A stretch of DNA of 64,000 bases from DAIODI01 sp046349255 (lineage in GTDB: Bacteria; Pseudomonadota; Alphaproteobacteria; Rhizobiales; Aestuariivirgaceae): NCBI GenBank assembly GCA_046349255.1, contig JAXMCR010000003.1:248001-312000 (forward strand), read 5' to 3'. Below are positions 35,630-43,018 of this stretch, piece after piece. A program made the translations under genes and the position numbers. Under the pieces are notes generated by a model that saw nothing but the letters and a program-made list of their open reading frames with translations, did not search any database and was not told where the DNA came from. The stretch's first letter is position 1. Every line of letters starts with the position of its first letter.

Positions 35630-36385
35630 TCAGGCAGTGCGGGTTTCGGTCCACCCGTCGCGCGTCAGCCGTTCCTGCGGCAGGAAGCGCGCCTTGTAGG
35701 CCATCTTGGGCGAACCCTGCACCCAGTAGCCGAGATAGACGTAGGGGAGGCCAAGCTTCTTTGCCCGCTCGATGTGGTCGAGGATCATGAACGTGCCGAG
35801 GCTTCTGCCCTGAAGCTCCGGATCGTAGAACGAGTAGACCATCGAAAGACCGTCCGCGAGCACGTCGGTGAGCGCGGTGGCGATCAGCGGGCCCTGGCGC
35901 GAGTCGGGACCGGCGAGCGAGATCGATGGCTTCGTGCGGTACTCGACGAGGCGGGTATCGACGAAGCTCTCGTCCACCATCGCCGAGTAGTCGAGCACGC
36001 TCATGTCGGCCATACCGCCGCCTTCGTGGCGGGCCTCGATGTAGGTGCGGAACAGCGAGAACTGCTCGGCGGTGGCGCGCGGCTCCCGCATCGTGCCGAC
36101 GAGGTCGCGGTTGCGCTTCAGCGTGCGGCGGAAGCCGTCGGTCCACTCGAACCGGTCGACCGGAACGCGCACCGAAACGCAGGCCGAACAGCCCTCGCAG
36201 GCCGGGCGGTAGGCGATGTTCTGGCTGCGCCGGAAGCCGCCCTGCGACAGCGTGTCGTGCAGGGTGCGGGCATCCTGGCTGATCAGGTGGGTAAAGACCT
36301 TCCGCTCCTGTTTGCCGGAAAGATAGGGGCAGGGGGCGGGCGCGGTGATGAAGAATTGCGGGAAGTTGCGCCGTTCGATGCTCAA
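35630..36385 (-). CDS. bpt: Aspartate/glutamate leucyltransferase (arginyltransferase family)
   Basis: 251 aa. Transfers Leu from Leu-tRNA to N-terminal Asp/Glu of proteins, feeding the bacterial N-end rule ClpS/ClpAP pathway. N-terminal domain with CPYLSGKQERKVFTHL and the CEGCSACVSVRVPVDRF cysteines; C-terminal GNAT-like domain with YVYLGYWVQGSPKMAYKARF. Length and motifs fit bacterial Bpt rather than eukaryotic Ate1. First gene of a likely operon with EamA transporter 2. Confidence 0.93.
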   Translation of the reverse strand: MSIERRNFPQFFITAPAPCPYLSGKQERKVFTHLISQDARTLHDTLSQGGFRRSQNIAYRPACEGCSACVSVRVPVDRFEWTDGFRRTLKRNRDLVGTMREPRATAEQFSLFRTYIEARHEGGGMADMSVLDYSAMVDESFVDTRLVEYRTKPSISLAGPDSRQGPLIATALTDVLADGLSMVYSFYDPELQGRSLGTFMILDHIERAKKLGLPYVYLGYWVQGSPKMAYKARFLPQERLTRDGWTETRTA

Positions 36386-36504
36386 GTCGCGCTCGTCTCC
36401 GGAAGGACCCTCAACAATGGTAGCTTGGCATCGGCCGGGGGAATGTCAACCGCCTAAGGTCTGCCGGCCACGGGGACCAGCACCGCAGGGAACTTGCCGT
36501 TCCG

Positions 36505-37743
36505 TCACACCTGGCGCGGCACGTCGCGCCCGCCGGGCGCGTCCAGCACGCGGGTGACGAAACCTTCGTTCTCGATCACGGCGACGAGGTCGTCGACGTG
36601 GCGGCCGTCGCGCGCCTCGATCATGATCTCGAGCTCGGCGCCCTTCGCCGGCACGTCGAGGAACATGCGCCGATGCGACACCTCGAGGATGTTCGCGCCG
36701 TTCTGCCCGAGCAACGTAGCGATGCGCCCGAGGACGCCCGGGCGGTCGTCGATCTGGATGCGCAGGTTGGCGAGCCGCTGCTCGCGCTCGAGCTCGCGGT
36801 AGATGACGGAGGCGAGGATGCGCGGATCGATGTTGCCGCCGCAAAGCACGAGGCCCACCTGCCGCCCCTTGAAGTAGGCCGGATCCGCCAGCACCGCGGC
36901 AAGCCCGGCCGCGCCCGCGCCTTCGGCCAGCGTCTTGAAGTTGGAGAGATACGCCATCACGGCGCGCTCGATGTCGCTCTCGCCGACGAGCCGCACGTCG
37001 TCGACGTACTGCTTGCAGATTGCGATCGTGCGTTCCGTAACGTTCTTCACCGCGATGCCTTCGGCGAGCGTCGAGCCGCCGCAGCGCGACGGCTGGCCGC
37101 GCAGCGCGTGGTACATCGAGGGATAGAGCTTTACTTCCGCCCCGATCATCTCGATCTCGGGCTTGAGCGACTTCGCCGCGATCGCCGTTCCCGACATCAC
37201 GCCGCCGCCGCCGATCGGCACGACGATGACGTCGAGGTTCGGATTGTCCTCGAGCATCTCGAGCGCAATGGTGCCCTGGCCCGCGATGATCCTGTCGTCG
37301 TCGTAGGGGTGGATCAGCACGAGGCCCTTCTCGGCGATGATCTCCTCGGCCTTCACCTGGCTTTCGGCCAGGTGCTCGCCGTAGAGCACGACGTGCGCTC
37401 CGTGCGCGCGCGTGCGCTCGAGCTTGGTGAAGGGCGTCGTCTCCGGCATCACGATCGTCGCCGGAATGCCGAGGCGCTTGGCATGGTATGCGACCGCCTG
37501 TGCGTGGTTGCCGGCCGACATCGCGATCACGCCGCGCGCCTTCTCGGCGTCGGAGAGGCTCGCCATCTTGACGTAGGCGCCGCGGTCCTTGAACGAGTTC
37601 GTCACCTGCAGGTTCTCGAGCTTCACCCAGATGTCCGCCCCGGTCTGGTCGGAGAGCTTCGGGGAGTAGAGCATCGGGGTGCGGACGGCGTTGCCGGCGA
37701 GCACGGCGCGCGCCGCTTTGATGTCCTCGAGGGTGACGGGCAT
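36505..37743 (-). CDS. ilvA: Threonine ammonia-lyase (threonine dehydratase)
   Basis: 412 aa from ATG 37743. PLP enzyme converting threonine to 2-oxobutyrate for isoleucine synthesis. PLP lysine in TNSFKDRGAYVKM, phosphate loop VPIGGGGVMSG; a single C-terminal ACT-like domain (LRIQIDDRPGVLGRIATLLG) may sense an amino acid. Longer open frame upstream of 37743 does not resemble the family. Divergent from the dehydrogenase gene, 105 bp apart. Confidence 0.93.
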   Translation of the reverse strand: MPVTLEDIKAARAVLAGNAVRTPMLYSPKLSDQTGADIWVKLENLQVTNSFKDRGAYVKMASLSDAEKARGVIAMSAGNHAQAVAYHAKRLGIPATIVMPETTPFTKLERTRAHGAHVVLYGEHLAESQVKAEEIIAEKGLVLIHPYDDDRIIAGQGTIALEMLEDNPNLDVIVVPIGGGGVMSGTAIAAKSLKPEIEMIGAEVKLYPSMYHALRGQPSRCGGSTLAEGIAVKNVTERTIAICKQYVDDVRLVGESDIERAVMAYLSNFKTLAEGAGAAGLAAVLADPAYFKGRQVGLVLCGGNIDPRILASVIYRELEREQRLANLRIQIDDRPGVLGRIATLLGQNGANILEVSHRRMFLDVPAKGAELEIMIEARDGRHVDDLVAVIENEGFVTRVLDAPGGRDVPRQV

Positions 37744-37848
37744 TGGTCTTCCTTGCGATTTTCGCGATTGTATCGCCGCGGCCGATCTAATACCACCGGC
37801 CGGAGTTTTGGCGAGAGGGCCGGTCTGGCCCGCGAGAGGGAGGTTTCG

Positions 37849-38721
37849 ATGGCGTACCGCGCTGCCTGGATCGGGCTCGGGGTGATGGGCTACCCGATGG
37901 CGGGCCATCTCAAGGCGAAGGGCGGCCACGAGCTCCGCGTCTACAACCGCACGGCCGAAAAGGCGGACCGCTGGGTGAAGCAGTACGGCGGGATGTCCGC
38001 GCCCACGCCCGCCGCGGCCGCGGAAGGGGCGGATTTCGTCTTCGCCTGCGTCGGCAACGACGATGACCTGCGCGAGGTGACGATCGGGCCGAACGGCGCC
38101 TTCCACAAGATGTCGCACGGCTCGGTCTTCGTCGATCACACCACCGCGTCCGCCAACGTCGCCCGCGAGCTCCATGCCGAGGCCGAAAAGCGCGGCATCG
38201 GCTTCGTCGACGCGCCTGTCTCGGGCGGCCAGTCCGGCGCCGAGAATGGCGTCCTCACCGTCATGTGCGGCGGCGACGAGGAGGACTTTGCCGAGGCCGC
38301 GCCGCTGATCGAGTGCTACTCGCGCACCCGCAAGCTCCTGGGCCCGGCGGGGTCAGGTCAGCTCGCCAAGATGTGCAACCAGATCGCCATCGCCGGTCTC
38401 GTCGAGGGCCTGTCCGAGGCGATCCACTTCGGGCGTAAGGCCGGCCTCGACATGAACGCGGTGATCGAGGTGATCTCGAAGGGGGCGGCTGGGTCGTGGC
38501 AGATGGACAACCGCCACAAGACGATGATCGAGGGCAAGTTCGACTTCGGCTTCGCCGTCGACTGGATGCGGAAGGATCTTGCGATCTGCCTCGCCGAGGC
38601 ACGCCGGTCGGGTGCGCACCTGCCGGTGACGGCGCTCGTCGACCAGTTCTACTCCGAGGTGCAGAAAATGGGCGGTGGTCGCTGGGATACCTCGAGCCTC
38701 TTCGCGAGGCTCGAAAAGTGA
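37849..38721 (+). CDS. NAD(P)-dependent 3-hydroxyisobutyrate dehydrogenase family protein
   Basis: 290 aa from ATG 37849 (ribosome binding site GAGGGAGG). Beta-hydroxyacid dehydrogenase: nucleotide loop GLGVMGYPMAGHL, substrate motif DAPVSGGQSGAENG, catalytic Lys in GSGQLAKMCNQIA. Family members oxidise 3-hydroxyisobutyrate or reduce tartronate or succinic semialdehyde; I cannot decide which. Stand-alone gene opposite ilvA. Confidence 0.9.
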   Translation: MAYRAAWIGLGVMGYPMAGHLKAKGGHELRVYNRTAEKADRWVKQYGGMSAPTPAAAAEGADFVFACVGNDDDLREVTIGPNGAFHKMSHGSVFVDHTTASANVARELHAEAEKRGIGFVDAPVSGGQSGAENGVLTVMCGGDEEDFAEAAPLIECYSRTRKLLGPAGSGQLAKMCNQIAIAGLVEGLSEAIHFGRKAGLDMNAVIEVISKGAAGSWQMDNRHKTMIEGKFDFGFAVDWMRKDLAICLAEARRSGAHLPVTALVDQFYSEVQKMGGGRWDTSSLFARLEK

Positions 38722-38739
38722 ACTGATTCGCATACGGAC

Positions 38740-38774
38740 AAAAAAAGCCCGCCAAGGCGCGAACGCTTGGCGGG
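38740..38774 (-). terminator. Factor-independent terminator, minus strand
   Basis: Perfect nine-base stem CCCGCCAAG / CTTGGCGGG (38748-38756 and 38766-38774) followed on the minus strand by C and seven T (complement of A 38740-38746). There is no minus-strand gene upstream of it within reach, which points to a short minus-strand transcript. Confidence 0.8.
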
Positions 38775-38845
38775 ATCTCAGGAGGATAGGAAGATGCGCC
38801 TCCTGTGGCTCAACGAAGCGCGCTCCCCCTGAGAAAACCTAGCCG
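38740..38845 (-). ncRNA. Candidate trans-acting small RNA with anti-Shine-Dalgarno sequence
   Basis: The minus strand ends in a strong terminator (38740-38774). Just upstream of it the transcript would carry CTTCCTATCCTCCTGAG, which is unpaired-looking, pyrimidine rich and complementary to ribosome binding sites, as in the alphaproteobacterial AbcR, NfeR and MmgR sRNAs. A GC-rich region (38795-38832) could form the 5' hairpin. The 5' end is uncertain: a CTTGAC -35-like element lies at 38877-38872, but I find no good -10 at the right distance. Alternative: on the plus strand the same sequence gives AGGAGG plus a 12-codon ORF at 38794-38832, which I take as a mirror of the anti-SD. Confidence 0.5.
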
Positions 38846-38912
38846 ACGTGCGTCCGTTCGCGTTGACGTAAGTCAAGCGACCGGAGTCCATGTGGAAAAC
38901 TCCGCAATATCC

Positions 38913-38928
38913 ATTTGTCGACACAAAT
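38913..38928. promoter_or_regulatory. Operator-like inverted repeat upstream of TetR gene
   Basis: ATTTGT-CGAC-ACAAAT, 53 bp before the TetR start, followed closely by a TATACT (38933-38938) that may be its -10. Typical of auto-regulatory TetR sites. A second repeat, TTGAC-GTAA-GTCAA, lies at 38863-38876. Confidence 0.45.
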
Positions 38929-38981
38929 CATGTATACTGCGTGTGTGCAGTTTGATTGTGTAGACATGCACCAGGAGCACC

Positions 38982-39572
38982 ATGCCGGTCAGGATCGAGG
39001 ACGTTCGACGGGAAGAGCTCATCCGCGCGGGGCTTGACGTCCTGCTGGACGGCGGCCCCGAACAGGCGACCATGGAGCGCATCGGCAAGCGCGCCGGCAT
39101 GTCGCGCGGTATCGTGAACTACTACTTCAGGTCGAAGGACGATTTCATGGTCGAAATCGTCAAGCGCGTCTTCGCCGACAACTTGCGCACCTCGGACGCC
39201 TTGCGCAGCGTCGCAAAGACGCCGCGCGAGCGCGTGTCGGCTGTCATCCACGCGAACTTCCTCGAGCCCGCGTTTACGCACCAACTCGCCAAGTCGTACC
39301 TGCTGACGTACGCGCGCTACATGTCGCATCCGGACTTCGCGGTTGCGCAGGTCGAGTTCGACCGACGGACGGTGAGCGACCTCAAGGAGGACCTCCGCGA
39401 CCTGATCGCCCCTGAGGCTGTCGACAAGATCGCCGGCATGGCGCTCGCGATGATGGACGGCTTCTGGCTCGAACGCGCCAAGCACGAGAGCACCAGGACG
39501 GCCGCCGAGGCTATTGCCGACGTCGAGGCGCTGATCGACTTCGCGATCGCCGTTCACCCAAAGAAAGGCTGA
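38982..39572 (+). CDS. TetR family transcriptional regulator, BetI-like
   Basis: 196 aa. N-terminal TetR helix-turn-helix (ATMERIGKRAGMSRGIVNYYFRSKDDFM) followed by the ligand-binding helical domain resembling the BetI C-terminal domain (FAVAQVEFDRRTVSDLKEDLR; AMMDGFWLERA). No bet genes are nearby, so a choline role is not supported. Probably auto-regulated through the inverted repeats in its 260-bp upstream region. Confidence 0.88.
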   Translation: MPVRIEDVRREELIRAGLDVLLDGGPEQATMERIGKRAGMSRGIVNYYFRSKDDFMVEIVKRVFADNLRTSDALRSVAKTPRERVSAVIHANFLEPAFTHQLAKSYLLTYARYMSHPDFAVAQVEFDRRTVSDLKEDLRDLIAPEAVDKIAGMALAMMDGFWLERAKHESTRTAAEAIADVEALIDFAIAVHPKKG

Positions 39573-39587
39573 AAGCCGCGGCGCCGT

Positions 39588-39665
39588 AGAGCGCCGCCTT
39601 CAGGCGCCGGCGACGTCGAGTGCAAAAGGGTGATGATCCCTTTGGCATGCGCCCGCCCGTGAAGC
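39588..39665 (-). pseudogene. Degenerate copy of the hemB 3' end
   Basis: About 75 bp that align base by base with the 3' end of hemB (40897-40975) in the same orientation: CGGGCGGGCGC, then ATC..ACC..TTT.., CACTCGACGTCGC and CTGAAGGCGGCGC are shared in order. Small indels break the frame, so FALDVA and GII(L)T of HemB appear in different frames. It looks like a displaced or duplicated gene end on the far side of the accessory gene at 39784-40872. Confidence 0.6.
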
Positions 39666-39714
39666 CCTCCCTCCCAAACCACGAGGACGTGAACGCTCGC
39701 GGGGGAGTCTCTGC

Positions 39715-39742
39715 TTGAACGGCCTTGAATGCATCCTAAGAT
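39715..39742 (+). promoter_or_regulatory. Promoter of the accessory gene
   Basis: -35 TTGAAC (39715-39720), 16-bp spacer, -10 TAAGAT (39737-39742), 42 bp before ATG 39784. Confidence 0.45.
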
Positions 39743-39783
39743 TGAAACACAGCAAGGATGCTCGATCAGGGCGGGAGAAAGCA

Positions 39784-40872
39784 ATGCCTAAGGGAGATTT
39801 CACGTCGGTCCTCAGAGCCGCAGCCGAGTCGGGATATTTGAAGTTTTCAGCGGACGGAACGTTGGAACTCGACAACAAGGCGCCGGCAAGAATGAAGTCT
39901 TACTTGAAGAGCATTTTCGAGCAGCGCGCCGAGGAGGCCCATGCAGAGAAGCAGGGTATCTCCATCAAGGAATGGGCGCGGATTTTGGAAGAGGAGCGGC
40001 TTGAACGGGAAAGGCAGGCAAGACTGGCTGTAGCGAGCTCTCAATTGGAGCGACACTGGCGCAGGATTGGCGGCCCGAAGTCGATCGTGGGGCTTCCGCT
40101 TGGGAATAGAATTGAAGCGCAAGAGGTCATAAGCGCCGATGGCAAGAGGAGCTACAAAGCTCTCTTTCGAGGCGGCCCGTTACAGATCATGGACAATGGC
40201 TCGCCATTCGGAGCCGTTCAGGAAGTCATTGTCGTCAACATCAGGCTCTGCGGCATCGAATGCCAGATACGGCAGGAAGGTACGGACGAGGTGTACGGCG
40301 TCATCTCTGTCGTCGGGCCGTCCGGCAGCACGATCGTCACGAAACGTTTCCCCGCATCAGAAGTCATCAAACTCGGCCCGGAGAGGATGAGGATCTCGAA
40401 CCTGAACCTGCCTCTCGTCGAACGCGGCGTTATGCAGAACTACGTCATCACGGCAGCGCTCGTTGAGAACGACAGCGGCGACGTAGAGGTGATTGCGAAC
40501 AAGATCGCAGACAAGTTCACCAGCGCTGCCGCTTCGGCGCTTGGCGCGGCCGTTGGTGCGCCCGCGGAAGCTGTCGCGGAAAGTGAATCCTTCAAGGAGG
40601 ATATCGCGACCGGGCTGGCGTGGGTGTTCGGCAGCGTTCTCGGCATGGGTGACGACCCCTACAACGCGGAATCGGTCTACATTCGATGGGACGACATCAA
40701 GGAACATCGATTCCCGGTTCAACCCGCAGTCGTTCGCAATGATGATCCTCGAACCATCAAGGACTGGACGCATCGTCTGACCCTTACGGGCGTCGATGAC
40801 GGCGGCGATATTGGCCAGTATGCAGTTTTTCTTCAGGTGTGGACCGAAAAGATCACCACACAAGTACTCTGA
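39784..40872 (+). CDS. Accessory protein with LGFP-like repeat, unknown function
   Basis: 362 aa from ATG 39784 (ribosome binding site GGGAGAAAG). Residues 40-85 are a charged helix; residues 87-139 (LERHWRRIGGPKSIVGLPLG ... KALFRGGPLQIM) resemble an LGFP cell-envelope repeat; residues 148-235 are beta-rich (IECQIRQEGTDEVYGVISVV; ITAALVENDSGDVEV); residues 240-290 are Ala/Gly-rich with GxxxG patterns and could insert into a membrane; a final beta region follows. No signal peptide. GC content and codon use are visibly lower than in neighbours, and a remnant of hemB flanks it, so it is probably acquired. Function cannot be assigned. Confidence 0.7.
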   Translation: MPKGDFTSVLRAAAESGYLKFSADGTLELDNKAPARMKSYLKSIFEQRAEEAHAEKQGISIKEWARILEEERLERERQARLAVASSQLERHWRRIGGPKSIVGLPLGNRIEAQEVISADGKRSYKALFRGGPLQIMDNGSPFGAVQEVIVVNIRLCGIECQIRQEGTDEVYGVISVVGPSGSTIVTKRFPASEVIKLGPERMRISNLNLPLVERGVMQNYVITAALVENDSGDVEVIANKIADKFTSAAASALGAAVGAPAEAVAESESFKEDIATGLAWVFGSVLGMGDDPYNAESVYIRWDDIKEHRFPVQPAVVRNDDPRTIKDWTHRLTLTGVDDGGDIGQYAVFLQVWTEKITTQVL

Positions 40873-40896
40873 ACTGGTGCAGGCTGGACTGGCGAA

Positions 40897-41958
40897 CTAG
40901 CGCGCCGCCTTCAGCCGGCGCGCGACGTCGAGCGCGAAGTAGGTCAGGATGCCGTCCGCGCCCGCCCGCTTGAACGCGAGCAGCGCTTCCGGGATCACAC
41001 GGTCGCCGTCGAGCCAGCCGTTCTGAACGGCGGCCATCAGCATCGCGTACTCGCCAGACACCTGGTATGCGAACGTCGGCATGCCGAACTCGGCCTTCAG
41101 CCGGTGCACGATGTCGAGATAGGGCAGGCCCGGCTTCACCATGATCATGTCGGCGCCTTCGGCGATGTCGAGTTCGGCCTCCCGGATCGCCTCCGCCCCG
41201 TTGCCCGGGTCCATCTGGTAGGTGCGCTTGTCGCCCTTGAGCGTCGAGGACGATCCGACCGCGTCGCGGAACGGTCCGTAGAAGCCCGAAGCGTATTTCG
41301 CCGTATACGCCATGATCTGGACGTTGAGGTGGCCGCCGTTCTCGAGCCCGGTCCGGATCGCGCCCACGCGGCCGTCCATCATGTCCGAAGGACCGAGGAC
41401 GTCGCAGCCCGCTTCCGCCTGCACCAGCGCCTGGCGCACCAGCGCCTCAAGCGTCAGGTCATTGACGATCTCCCCGCCGTGCATCAGCCCGTCGTGGCCG
41501 TGGCTCGTGTAGGGGTCGAGCGCCACGTCGCACAGGAGCCCGATCTCGGGCACCGCCTTCTTGATGGCGCGGACTGCCCGGCACACGAGGTTGTCGTGAT
41601 TGAAGGCTTCCTCCGCCGTCTCTGAACGCCGCTCGGTCGGCGTATTGGGGAACACCGCGATCACCGGAATGCCCAGCGCCGCCGCTTCTTCCGCCGCCTT
41701 CACGGCGAGGTCGATCGACAGACGCTCCACCCCCGGCATCGAGGGAACGGGGATGCGCTTGTTCTCGCCCTCGATCACGAAGATCGGCCAGATGAGGTCG
41801 TTGACGGTGAGGGAGTGCTCGCGCACCAGCCGACGCGACCAGTCGGCCTGCCTTGTCCTGCGCAGGCGCAGCGAAGGATACCCAGGCGGCGGCATGTCGG
41901 CGGGGGGAACGGTCTGGCGACCCTTCTGGCGGCGGTCGCGGTTCATCGGCTCGTGCAT
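40897..41958 (-). CDS. hemB: Delta-aminolevulinic acid dehydratase (porphobilinogen synthase)
   Basis: 353 aa from ATG 41958; an in-frame GTG at 42012 would add 18 charged residues with no family resemblance. Joins two 5-aminolevulinate into porphobilinogen for heme and related tetrapyrroles. Catalytic lysines lie in KYASGFYGPFRDA and MIMVKPGLPYLDI. The metal site reads CDVALDPYTSHGHDG, lacking the three cysteines of zinc enzymes, so it belongs to the Mg2+-type found in Rhizobiales. Confidence 0.95.
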   Translation of the reverse strand: MHEPMNRDRRQKGRQTVPPADMPPPGYPSLRLRRTRQADWSRRLVREHSLTVNDLIWPIFVIEGENKRIPVPSMPGVERLSIDLAVKAAEEAAALGIPVIAVFPNTPTERRSETAEEAFNHDNLVCRAVRAIKKAVPEIGLLCDVALDPYTSHGHDGLMHGGEIVNDLTLEALVRQALVQAEAGCDVLGPSDMMDGRVGAIRTGLENGGHLNVQIMAYTAKYASGFYGPFRDAVGSSSTLKGDKRTYQMDPGNGAEAIREAELDIAEGADMIMVKPGLPYLDIVHRLKAEFGMPTFAYQVSGEYAMLMAAVQNGWLDGDRVIPEALLAFKRAGADGILTYFALDVARRLKAAR

Positions 41959-42079
41959 CGTAAGGCTGCGCCTCTCCTCCTCGGAGGGCACGTCTCGGCG
42001 CCTCTCCGTCACTACGAAGTTCTAGCGCATTTCAGGACGGGCGAGCGATATCGAAATGCGGGTCTGATGCGACGACCGC

Positions 42080-42164
42080 CCCGGTCAGGCATCCACCCAC
42101 CGCAAAGACGACGATGACCGGGTCCCGAAGGACCCGGCCATCGCGGGGTGGTGACCTGACCGGG
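42080..42164. repeat. Nested palindromic element (85 bp)
   Basis: Outer arms CCCGGTCAGG (42080-42089) and CCTGACCGGG (42155-42164) are perfect; the middle CCACCCACCGC faces GCGGGGTGG; the inner arms CCGGGTCC (42118-42125) and GGACCCGG (42130-42137) enclose CGAA, extended by ATG/CAT. It could fold as one long hairpin. It lies in the 282-bp gap between the 5' end of hemB and the 3' end of the Lys/Ala-rich gene; no other feature is seen there. Confidence 0.6.
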
Positions 42165-42240
42165 AGGCCTGCCGGCGCCCGCAGGGTCGAGCGGCAAGAG
42201 GGTAGCCGGCAGAAAGGCGTCAGGTCACTAACCTTCCAAA

Positions 42241-42522
42241 TTACGTCGGGTTGGAGGTCGACGCGGCCGGCTTCTTCTTCTGCGACGCGGTCTTGTTCTT
42301 CGACGACTTGCTGGCGGTCGTCTTCTTCGTGGCCTTGTTGGCCTGCTTCTTCATGGTGTTCGCCGTCGAGCTGGTCGCAGACTTCGCTGCGGAGGACGCC
42401 GTCGAGGCGGCAGTGTTGGCGGCGCCGGTCGCAGCCGTCGTCGCGGTCTGGGCATGCGCGCCGGAAACGGCTGCGAGGCCGAGGGCGGCGGCGAGGGCGA
42501 TCGAGGACAGGGACTTCTTCAT
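42241..42522 (-). CDS. Small exported Ala/Thr/Lys-rich protein
   Basis: 93 aa from ATG 42522 with ribosome binding site AAGGAGC. Signal peptide MKKSLSSIALAAALGLAAVS, cleaved after AHA. The mature part is low complexity: Ala/Thr/Ser in the first half, Lys/Ser/Thr in the second, with a strong positive charge, like small histone H1-like or periplasmic stress proteins. Function unknown. It follows another small exported protein on the same strand. Confidence 0.65.
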   Translation of the reverse strand: MKKSLSSIALAAALGLAAVSGAHAQTATTAATGAANTAASTASSAAKSATSSTANTMKKQANKATKKTTASKSSKNKTASQKKKPAASTSNPT

Positions 42523-42554
42523 GGATAGCTCCTTCATGTCGTGAGCAGACCGGC

Positions 42555-42881
42555 TCACATCGGTTGCACGGGTTTCACCCCAAGGTCCTGGAGAGCCTTC
42601 GCGTAGGCCCGAAGCCCCTGCGACTGCTTCCCGGCTGCACAGAGTTCCTTCGCCTCCTTACCCCTCTCGGCAGCGCGGTTAGCGCGCGAACCGGAGGTGT
42701 GAGTCAGGGCGTCCGCGAGTTGGTGCTCCATGAACTCGCACCGGCTCGAGCGGCTGGTCGCGGAGGTGGTGGCCGTGCTGCCCGCGTTCGCGGAAGCGCC
42801 GTTCACCGCCGCGATCAGGGCCAGGCCCGCAAGGGCCAGGAACTGCCGCCAGTGTCGTGCTATGTCGTGTGCCAAACCCAT
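42555..42881 (-). CDS. Small exported protein of unknown function
   Basis: 108 aa from ATG 42881 (GTG 42905 possible). Signal peptide with core FLALAGLALIAAVNG, cleaved near ASA/NA. Mature part is helical with two Cys (SSRCEFMEHQLADAL; GKEAKELCAAGKQSQGLRAY) that may form a disulfide. Located 137 bp from, and divergent to, the response regulator gene, so it is a candidate target of that system. Confidence 0.6.
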   Translation of the reverse strand: MGLAHDIARHWRQFLALAGLALIAAVNGASANAGSTATTSATSRSSRCEFMEHQLADALTHTSGSRANRAAERGKEAKELCAAGKQSQGLRAYAKALQDLGVKPVQPM

Positions 42882-42937
42882 CGGGTCCTCTGTACGTGGG
42901 TGCACACTGGACGACGCCTGTTTCGCCGCGTTGTCCT

Positions 42938-42960
42938 CTTCGTATCGCTGTGTAACGAAG
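42938..42960. promoter_or_regulatory. Inverted repeat in divergent promoter region of two-component system
   Basis: CTTCGT (42938-42943) and ACGAAG (42955-42960) with 11 bp between, the spacing of one helical turn plus arm. Possible binding site of the adjacent OmpR-type regulator. Weak evidence. Confidence 0.3.
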
Positions 42961-43018
42961 TGTATCCGCAGGAGGGGGCCGTTGCCCCGCGCCGCCGGTT
43001 GCGGCTAAGAGGACGTCC

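Noticed and set aside
38794..38832. Plus-strand 12-codon ORF with a perfect AGGAGG ribosome binding site
   Set aside because: No gene follows that it could lead, and its ribosome binding site is the complement of the anti-Shine-Dalgarno sequence of the minus-strand sRNA candidate, which is a better explanation because of the minus-strand terminator.
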